From Actinobacteria bacterium ATB1 (lineage in GTDB: Bacteria > Actinomycetota > Acidimicrobiia > UBA2766), in NCBI GenBank assembly GCA_021404985.1, contig QWHP01000189.1, positions 1-6,092 of the forward strand: a DNA stretch of 6,092 bases, given 5' to 3'. Made by a program: the position numbers and the translations under genes. Under the pieces are notes generated by a model. It was not told the DNA's origin. It worked only from the letters and a program-made list of their open reading frames with translations, and did no database searches. Shown piece after piece: positions 1 through 5,869 of the stretch; the first letter of the stretch is position 1, and the number at the start of each line of letters is the position of its first letter.

Positions 1-217
1 TCTTCTCGAAGAAGGAATGGGCATCGACTCCGTCCGGCCAGCGGACGAACGTGACCGGCCTCCTCCTCAGGTGGGGAAGGAGAACGGGCGCAACGCGGAC
101 GTAGTAGTCGATCACCTCCGCCTTCGTCGTCGAGGTGGACGTGTAGAGGACCTTGTCGAGGTTCGACAGGGACAGGACACGGCCGCCAATGTGGGCTTCG
201 GTGCGGGACCCCGGCAT
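1..217 (-). CDS. ligD: LigD-type NHEJ DNA polymerase/primase domain (N-terminal part, runs off the left edge)
   Basis: This is the first 72 codons of an archaeo-eukaryotic-primase-like polymerase domain of the LigD family, which fills and extends ends during Ku-dependent non-homologous end joining. The sequence shows the family's N-terminal block: LSNLDKVLY at residues 16-24, STTKAEVIDYY at about 28-38, RVAPVLLPHL at 40-49, and RPVTFVRWPDGVD followed by SFFEK up to the cut at residue 72. This parallels the start of the M. tuberculosis LigD Pol domain as I remember it (NADKVLYPATGTTK, DYY, RKRWPNGVD, FFEK). The ATG at 217 is chosen because an in-frame TAA lies three codons upstream. No Shine-Dalgarno is visible, and the start may be leaderless. 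Catalytic aspartates lie beyond the window, so I cannot tell whether this is a full ligase-polymerase-nuclease LigD or a stand-alone polymerase-domain protein. It is divergent from the transporter gene. Confidence 0.88.
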   Translation of the reverse strand, partial: MPGSRTEAHIGGRVLSLSNLDKVLYTSTSTTKAEVIDYYVRVAPVLLPHLRRRPVTFVRWPDGVDAHSFFEK

Positions 218-223
218 TGCCGC

Positions 224-229
224 AGGTTA
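224..229 (-). promoter_or_regulatory. Possible -10 hexamer (TAACCT) for a leaderless ligD transcript
   Basis: On the minus strand TAACCT fits the TANNNT -10 consensus used by actinobacterial housekeeping sigma factors. Its last base is seven nucleotides from the A of the ligD ATG, exactly the -12 to -7 position if transcription begins at the start codon. No Shine-Dalgarno precedes this ATG, which fits leaderless initiation, common in actinobacteria. There is no recognisable -35, and a single hexamer is weak evidence. Confidence 0.3.
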
Positions 230-236
230 CAGACCC

Positions 237-250
237 CGGCAGATCTGCCG
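237..250. repeat. Perfect 14-bp palindrome CGGCAGATCTGCCG, candidate operator
   Basis: The 14 bases equal their own reverse complement, and the symmetry stops at both ends (236 C opposite 251 A). With no loop it would not form a useful RNA hairpin, which fits a site for a dimeric DNA-binding protein better than a terminator. It lies in the 44-bp divergent spacer, centred about 27 bp from the ligD ATG and 18 bp from the transporter ATG. If the proposed ligD -10 is right, it covers the ligD spacer and -35 region. The regulatory role is inference. Confidence 0.5.
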
Positions 251-261
251 ATGCTCATCAG

Positions 262-1674
262 ATGGCAGCCTCGACGCTGGAGGACCGCTCGGCCCCCACC
301 GGCCCGTGACCCGCTCTGCTCGTGGGAATCGCAGGTCTGGCGGGGCTCGGAGGGATGATCTTCGGTTATGACCAGGGATCGGTGGGCGATTCCCAGTCGG
401 GCTTCACGGCAGCGTTCGGTCTGGACTCCTTCGAGGTGGGCGTCGTCACCGGGATGGTCGCATTGCTCGCGATCGGGGGTTCGCTCGCAGCGTCCCCCCT
501 CAGCGAGGCCCACGGGTCGCCGCGCAGCGAACGTCCTCGCCGCAGCACTGAGCGTCGTGGGTGGCCTCGGAATGGCGCTGGCACCGAACGTCGGCGTCCT
601 CATCGCCGCCCGCGCCCTCATCGGATTCAGTGTCGGCCTCATCGCCGCCGCAGTCCCGCAGTACATCAGCGAGATGGCCCCGGCCAGAGCAAGGGGTCGC
701 ATGGTCGCGACCTACCAGCTCGCCATCACAGTCGGGATCTTCGTCTCAGGCCTCATCGGGATAGTGGAGCTGTCCGACACCGCGGACGGCTGGCGGGTGA
801 TACTCGGCGTCATAGCCGTACCGGCCCTCGTCTTCGGGATCGCGATGCTCGTGATGCCCAACACCCCCCGCTGGCTCGTGGCGAAGGGCCGCGTCGACGA
901 AGCCCGCGAGATCCTCCGCCGCACCGAGGGGGAACCGGAGTGCGACGCGACGCTGGATGGGATCGTCGAGGAGACGAAGGATCTCGAGGACTCGAAGTGG
1001 GACGACCTGGTCCGACCGCGTCTCCGGCCTGCCCTCACCGTCGGCCTCGTTCTCGCCGCCGCCCAGCAGCTCACGCTCATCGACGGCATCATCTACTACG
1101 GCACGTCGATCTTTCGCGACCTCGGCTTCGACACGGCACGTGAGGCGGAGGTCACGAGCCTCGTCGGCATCTACCTCGTCAACATGCTCGCGACCTTCAT
1201 CGCCCTGCCCCTCGTCGACCGCTTCGGAAGACGCCCCTTGCTCCTATTGGGAACGGGCGGGATCTGCATCTCGTTCGTCGGTGCTGTCGTGGCCAGCATC
1301 GAGATCGCCGACCGCAAGGCGGCTGGAGTCCCCGTCGGCTCCACCGGTTGGATGCTGGTGGCGAGTGTGTCGTTCTTCATCGCCTGCTTCGCCGCCTCGT
1401 GGGGTCCGGTCGTCTGGGTGATGATCAGCGAGATCTTCCCGACCCGGGAGAGGTCGAAGGGCATCGGCCTCTGCACTTCGGTCAACTGGTCTTCGCCTGG
1501 CTGGGCGCCCTCGTGACTCCCGCCGTGATCGGCTGGCACCCTGCCGTCTACTTCGCCGTCGGGCTGGCCATCATGATCGGCACCTTCGTCTGGGTCCTCT
1601 TCCGGGTCCCGGAGACAAAGGGACGCCCGCTCGAGGAGATCCAGGCGATCTGGGAGGACAGGGCGAAGACCTGA
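262..1674 (+). pseudogene. MFS sugar-porter-family transporter, disrupted by one stop codon and two frameshifts
   Basis: Read across the lesions this is a 470-residue, 12-helix major facilitator of the sugar porter family, a normal length for it. Visible family marks, in order, are GGMIFGYDQG in helix 1, HGRR in the loop after helix 2, ISEMAP with RGRM after helix 4, PNTPRWL (the PESPR position), QQLTLIDGIIYY in helix 7, VDRFGRRPLLLLG between helices 8 and 9, GPVVWVMISEIFPTRER in helix 10 and its loop, and PETKGRPLEEI at the C-terminus. The ATG at 262 gives MAASTLEDRSAPTGP, then TGA at 307-309, then PALLVGIAGLAG. The frame shifts by +1 in the GGG at 514-516 (CAC GGT CGC CGC, HGRR, expected) and returns at GG 1488-1489 (N-W-V-F-A-W expected). 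The natural substrate is unknown; a sugar or polyol is likely for the family. The middle 970 nt remain well conserved, so inactivation is recent, or some lesions are sequencing errors. It converges on polA with 3 bp between stop codons. Confidence 0.85.
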
Positions 1675-1677
1675 TCC

Positions 1678-4341
1678 TCAGCTCTTGCACTCGTCCCAGT
1701 CGGTCCCGAAATGGACGTCTGCCACGAGAGGCACCGCGAGCTCGACTGCGTTCTCCATCACCTCTGTGACGGCAGCCTTCGCCGCTTCCCTTTCCTCCGT
1801 CGGGACCTCCAGTACGAGCTCGTCGTGTACTTGCAGCAGGAGGCGGGACGCGAGGCCGCGCGCCTCGATCTCGGAGTCGAGATCGACCATCGCGGCCTTC
1901 ATGATGTCGGCGGCCGACCCCTGGATCGGTGCGTTCAGCGCCTGCCGCTCCCCCATCTGACGAAAGCGCGGATTGCGGGAGCGGAGCTCGTCGAACCACC
2001 TTCTGCGCCCGAGGATCGTCGTCGTGAATCCGTCCTCCTTTGCCTGCGCCACGACCCGATCCATGAACTCGCGCAGCGTCGGGAATTGCTCGAAGTACGC
2101 GTCGATGAACTCCTGCGCCTCCTCCTTGTCGATGCCCATCCTCGTGGCCATCCCCCAGGCCTGCATCCCGTAGAGGAGTCCGTAGTTGACGACCTTCGCC
2201 TTGTTGCGATGCGCTGCTGTGACCTTCTCGATCGGGACGCCGAACACTCGTGCGGAGGTCGCAGCGTGGATGTCCTGCCCGGCACGGAACGCCTCGATCA
2301 GGTGCTCGTCGCCCGACAGGTGCGCCATCACACGCAGCTCGATCTGCGAGTAGTCCGCCGAACAGAGCAAGCATCCTTCCTCGGGCACGAATGCACGCCG
2401 GATCCTGCGGCCCTCCTCGGTACGGATCGGGATGTTCATGAGATTGGGGTTCTCCGACGAGAGCCTTCCGGTCGCAGCTCCCGTCTGCTTGAAACGTGTG
2501 TGGATGCGTCCGTCCGCCGGATCGACGAGCGGGGGGAGTGCGTCCGTATAGGTGCTGCGCAGCTTCTCGAGATTGCGGTACTCGAGGAGGCACTCGACAA
2601 TCGGATGTTCGTCGCGCAGGAGCTCCAGGGTCGCCGCGTCGGTCGAGAAGCCGGTCTTGGTCTTCTTCTGCGGGGTCAGACCGAGCTCGTCGAAGAGCAC
2701 CTCACGGAGCTGTTTCGTCGAGTTCACGGTGAACTCGCGGCCTGCGTGGTCCCAGATGCGGTGGGTGAGGGTGTCGATCCGGCCGCTCAGGTCCGAGGAG
2801 AGCTCGTCGAGATAGTCGACGTCGACCTTGATGCCGGCGGCCTCCATCTTGGCCAGGATGCGGGTGATCGGGCGCTCCACGTCCTCGTAGAGCCCCCACA
2901 TCTCCTGGGTCTCGAGGCGGTTCCTGAAGTTGCCGGCGAGTGACACAGCCGCCCAGGCGCGCTTTGCGAGGCGCTCGTCCGCCTCTGCCGTTCCCCCGAG
3001 TGCGAGCTCGCCCTGCCCGGCCTCCCCGGCACTGTCGATCTCCGCACCGAGGTACTTCTCCGCCAAACCCTCGAGGGGATAGTTCCCTGGTGCCGGGTCG
3101 AGCATCCAGGCTGCGATCTCGACGTCCACGTCGAGTCCCCTGATGTCCATGTCGTGCCTCGCGAGGGCGGCGATGAGATCCTTGGTCGCGTGCCCGTCGA
3201 ATCCGGGCTCGGGACCTGCCATCAACTCACCGAGCACCTCCGGGGTTGCCACGTCGGAAGTGGCCACGACGGCGTCCCCCGACTCCGTCGCGATCGCCCA
3301 TGCGGTCGGAAGCTGCCGAAGGGAACCGTTCGCGTCCGCGGCGATCCCTATCGGGCGGTCGAGCGCGGCCACTCTCTCACGGAAGTCCGCCGCCGATCTC
3401 GCCGACACGGGCGCCACCTCGACCGAGGTGTGGGCGTGGCTGGTCTTCGCTCCTGTGGGTGCGTAACGGTCCGCGAGCTCGAGCGTACGGTTCAGGATCG
3501 TGCCGAACTCCAACGTCTTGTAGACCTTCACGATCGCATCGACGTCCCACGTACCGATTCGGAGATCCTCGACGTCCACACCGATCTCGACGTCGTCGAC
3601 GAGACGGATGATGCGGATGTTCCTCTCTACCTGATCCCAGTTCGCGGCCACGTTCTCGGACTGCTTCGGCGTCAGTTCGCCGACGTGGGCGATGATGCCG
3701 TCGAGGCCGCCGTACTGCTTGATCAGCTTCGCCGCCGTCTTGTCGCCGATCCCGGGCACGCCGGGAAGGTTGTCGCTCGTGTCACCCCGCAGGGCGGCGA
3801 GCTCGGGATACTGGGAAGGCCCCACCCCGTAACGGGCCTCGACAGCTGCCTCGTCCATCTCGTCGACCTCGCTGATGCCGCGCTTGGTGTAGAGCACGAC
3901 CACCCCACCCTCGTCGTCCACGAGCTGGAATGCGTCACGGTCGCCGGTCACGATCTCGGTCCGGATGCCCTTCTCGCGCGCCTCACGGGCGAGCGTGGCC
4001 AGCACGTCGTCGGCCTCGGCGCCCTCGACGCGCAGGACCGGTACGCACAGGGCACCGAGGACCTCGCCGAGGATGGCCATCTGGCTGGCGAGGCTCGACG
4101 GCATCTCCTCGCGTTGCGCCTTGTAGCTCGGCTCGATCTCGAGACGGAACGCAGGAGTCGGACCGTCGAACGCGACCACGACGTAGTCGGGACCACGCTC
4201 TCGAAGCATGCGCAGGAACATGTTCAAGAACCCGTACACGGCATTGGTCGGCTGCCCGTCGGAGGTGGTGAGCGCCTCCTCGGGCAATGCGAAGAAAGCG
4301 CGGTAGGCAAGCGAGTTACCGTCGAGCGCAAGGAGCTTCAT
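1678..4341 (-). CDS. polA: DNA polymerase I (5' nuclease, degenerate 3'-5' exonuclease fold, family A polymerase)
   Basis: This complete 887-aa family A polymerase does nick translation, Okazaki primer removal and repair synthesis in the cytoplasm. Residues 1-290 are the 5' nuclease: D7, D59, the helical arch with R66, K74 and R77, AEADD at 108-112, TGDRD at 132-136, and a helix-hairpin-helix GDTSDNLPGVPGIGDKTA from 186. Residues about 310-480 keep the 3'-5' exonuclease position but lack its catalytic acids (IAADANGS where DTET-like sequence is expected). The polymerase domain follows: TGRLSSENPNLMNIPIR at 624-640, motif A DYSQIELR from D663, the O-helix with R712, K716, Y720 and Y724, QALNAPIQGSA from 800, and motif C with H839, D840 and E841. 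The ATG at 4341 is chosen because MKLLALDGNS is the canonical start; 37 further in-frame codons upstream overlap the thiolase-like gene and look like nothing. It starts 19 bp after that gene's stop, with only a weak GAGGG 14 nt upstream, so co-transcription is likely. Confidence 0.97.
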   Translation of the reverse strand: MKLLALDGNSLAYRAFFALPEEALTTSDGQPTNAVYGFLNMFLRMLRERGPDYVVVAFDGPTPAFRLEIEPSYKAQREEMPSSLASQMAILGEVLGALCVPVLRVEGAEADDVLATLAREAREKGIRTEIVTGDRDAFQLVDDEGGVVVLYTKRGISEVDEMDEAAVEARYGVGPSQYPELAALRGDTSDNLPGVPGIGDKTAAKLIKQYGGLDGIIAHVGELTPKQSENVAANWDQVERNIRIIRLVDDVEIGVDVEDLRIGTWDVDAIVKVYKTLEFGTILNRTLELADRYAPTGAKTSHAHTSVEVAPVSARSAADFRERVAALDRPIGIAADANGSLRQLPTAWAIATESGDAVVATSDVATPEVLGELMAGPEPGFDGHATKDLIAALARHDMDIRGLDVDVEIAAWMLDPAPGNYPLEGLAEKYLGAEIDSAGEAGQGELALGGTAEADERLAKRAWAAVSLAGNFRNRLETQEMWGLYEDVERPITRILAKMEAAGIKVDVDYLDELSSDLSGRIDTLTHRIWDHAGREFTVNSTKQLREVLFDELGLTPQKKTKTGFSTDAATLELLRDEHPIVECLLEYRNLEKLRSTYTDALPPLVDPADGRIHTRFKQTGAATGRLSSENPNLMNIPIRTEEGRRIRRAFVPEEGCLLCSADYSQIELRVMAHLSGDEHLIEAFRAGQDIHAATSARVFGVPIEKVTAAHRNKAKVVNYGLLYGMQAWGMATRMGIDKEEAQEFIDAYFEQFPTLREFMDRVVAQAKEDGFTTTILGRRRWFDELRSRNPRFRQMGERQALNAPIQGSAADIMKAAMVDLDSEIEARGLASRLLLQVHDELVLEVPTEEREAAKAAVTEVMENAVELAVPLVADVHFGTDWDECKS

Positions 4342-4360
4342 GCGCCCGAATGTAGCCCTC

Positions 4361-5869
4361 TCAGAAGTCGAAGACGTTCGCCCCGTTGCCGCCGGCGCGG
4401 ACGTCCACCTGCATGCCGTAGCACTCCTCGACGGTGAGGCGCCGCATGACATCGGCCTCGTTGGACATCGCGACGGCGCGCCGGCCGGCAGCGAGCTTCA
4501 CGATCGCGAGCGCCGCCTCGGGTTCACCCGCCTTGGAGTACGACACGGAGTAGGCGTCGAGAACCCCGGTCCCCTCGGGCTGCGGCTCGATGCGGGGATG
4601 GTCGAGCGCGTCGACCCGCCCCTGGAGGACCGCATGCTCGACCGGGCGGAAGGGAACCTTGGGCGGACGCGCCCCGTAGACGCCCGCCGAGTGCTTCGTC
4701 ACGAACCAGCCGTTCCCGGACACGAAGCCGATCCCGTCGTCCGTCTCGCGCAGGTGCTGCGCCATCTCCGCGACCGAGTGCGAGACGTAGTTGTTGCCGG
4801 GACCACCGAAATAGGGGAGCCCTCCGGTCACGGTCAGTGGACGGGTCTCGTTCTCGGGAAGTCCGAGCGCACGCATGCCGAGCTGCACTGCGGACGGGAA
4901 GCACGAGTAGAGGTCGAAGGCCGAGATGTCGTCGACCCCCACGCCTGAAGCCTCGAGAGCGGCCGTGTAGCAGGCTTCCATGCCCGGGGAGGAGTCGTAG
5001 GACGTGCGCTCTGTCACGTACCAGATGTCGTTGCAGTCGGCACCGCCCCAGAACCACACCCACTGCTCCTCGGGGATGCCGAGCTCCCTGGCACGCCCGG
5101 CCGTGGTGAGTATCAGGGCGGCGCCCTGGTTCACCTCCAGCACCGAGTTCAGGTACTTCGTGTAGGGCGTCGAGATCATCCGGTTCTCCGACGTGGGTGT
5201 CACCAGCTCGTCGGCCGACCGGGCAGTCGGAAACCACGCGTGCGGGTTCTTGGACGCCACCTCCGTGAAAGGTGCCATGAGCCGCCCCAGCGAACGCGTG
5301 TGGGCCTCGAGGTCATGCCCCGCCGCCGCCCGCAGGGCGGGCTCGAAGAGCGGATACACGAGGATCGGGAGCATCATCCGGTGGATCATCTCCGACGCAT
5401 GGCACGGATCGGGTTGTGTGTCGGGCGGGAGGGGATGCTCCTGGTCCGTCTCCCAGGCGACCATGTGCCCCGCTTTCTTCGCCGCTCGTTTCGCCGCGAG
5501 CGCCTCGGCACCGGCGACCAGCACGCACTCGACTTCGCCGGACACGAGACGCCGTGCCGCGTCGTTGAGTGCCGTTTGGGGTGTGTTCCCACCTGTCGGC
5601 ATGTAGACGAGGCCGGCGGCCTCGATCCCGAGGCGTCCGCAGAGCAGGCGCGGAGCGTTCCCGTGGTCCCAGCTGAAGACACGGATGACGGAGACCGCAT
5701 CCACGGCGGTCAGGACCCCTCCCCCGGCGTCGGCGTCAGCGGCGCCGGCGGCCTCCGCCATGAGATCGAGTGGGCTGCGCAGGTCCGGCCAGGCGTCGTC
5801 GGGAGCCGAGACCTCGCCCGTCCCGACGATCACGGGCTGGCGGGAGAGCTGTTCCGCTGTGAGCGCCAC
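4361..5869 (-). CDS. Thiolase-like protein (acetyl-CoA acetyltransferase family, TLP1-like, with extra C-terminal domain)
   Basis: This 502-aa protein has the thiolase fold pattern: QPVIVGTGEV at 11-20, GGNTPQTALNDAA at 93-105, GEVECVLVAGAEAL at 111-124, VNQGAALILTT at 246-256, SAFDLYSCFPSAVQ at 316-329, GGLPYFGGPGNNYVSHSVAEM at 349-369 and SGNGWFVTKHSAGVYG at 384-399. After about residue 408 it carries an additional domain of about 95 residues, as in the mycobacterial thiolase-like protein TLP1 and proteins annotated as acetyl-CoA acetyltransferase of about 500 aa. By eye alignment the usual nucleophile Cys, the GHP histidine and the second Cys are all replaced, so classical thiolysis or condensation is doubtful; binding or transforming an acyl-CoA is the family-level inference. 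It starts with GTG at 5869, directly after the crotonase stop and preceded by a good GGAAGGGGAG site. Neighbours suggest fatty acid, sterol or similar acyl-CoA metabolism. Confidence 0.88.
   Translation of the reverse strand: MALTAEQLSRQPVIVGTGEVSAPDDAWPDLRSPLDLMAEAAGAADADAGGGVLTAVDAVSVIRVFSWDHGNAPRLLCGRLGIEAAGLVYMPTGGNTPQTALNDAARRLVSGEVECVLVAGAEALAAKRAAKKAGHMVAWETDQEHPLPPDTQPDPCHASEMIHRMMLPILVYPLFEPALRAAAGHDLEAHTRSLGRLMAPFTEVASKNPHAWFPTARSADELVTPTSENRMISTPYTKYLNSVLEVNQGAALILTTAGRARELGIPEEQWVWFWGGADCNDIWYVTERTSYDSSPGMEACYTAALEASGVGVDDISAFDLYSCFPSAVQLGMRALGLPENETRPLTVTGGLPYFGGPGNNYVSHSVAEMAQHLRETDDGIGFVSGNGWFVTKHSAGVYGARPPKVPFRPVEHAVLQGRVDALDHPRIEPQPEGTGVLDAYSVSYSKAGEPEAALAIVKLAAGRRAVAMSNEADVMRRLTVEECYGMQVDVRAGGNGANVFDF

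Larger units (their letters stand above)
218..261. promoter_or_regulatory. Divergent intergenic region between ligD and the MFS transporter
   Basis: Only 44 bp separate the two divergent start codons, so the promoters and any operator of both genes must lie here or inside the coding ends. The spacer holds a perfect 14-bp palindrome (237-250) and a minus-strand TANNNT hexamer (224-229). I see no TTGACA-like -35 for either gene and no Shine-Dalgarno upstream of the ATG at 262. Confidence 0.5.

Noticed and set aside
112..702. Minus-strand open frame of 196 codons spanning ligD, the spacer and the transporter start
   Set aside because: It is in a different frame from the convincing ligD sequence, crosses the divergent spacer and has a composition typical of an antisense shadow.
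262..1674. Programmed frameshifting or TGA recoding in the transporter
   Set aside because: The shift sites are short G runs without a recognisable slippery heptamer, two opposite shifts would be needed, and TGA is used as a normal stop at the ends of polA, the thiolase-like gene and the crotonase gene.
1570..1700. Rho-independent terminator between the convergent transporter and polA
   Set aside because: Only 3 bp lie between the two stop codons and I see no GC hairpin followed by a T run on either strand.
1711..2943. Long plus-strand open frame of 410 codons opposite polA
   Set aside because: It is antisense to the intact polymerase domain, is rich in Arg, Leu and His as expected from the reversed codon bias of a high-GC gene, and shows no recognisable motif or ribosome binding site.
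3154..4437. Long plus-strand open frame of 427 codons opposite the N-terminal half of polA
   Set aside because: Same reason: it mirrors the intact 5' nuclease region of polA and resembles no known protein.
4342..4452. Upstream in-frame start giving polA 37 extra residues
   Set aside because: The extra residues are low-complexity Ser/Ala/Thr, overlap the end of the thiolase-like gene and precede the canonical Pol I start MKLLALDGNS.
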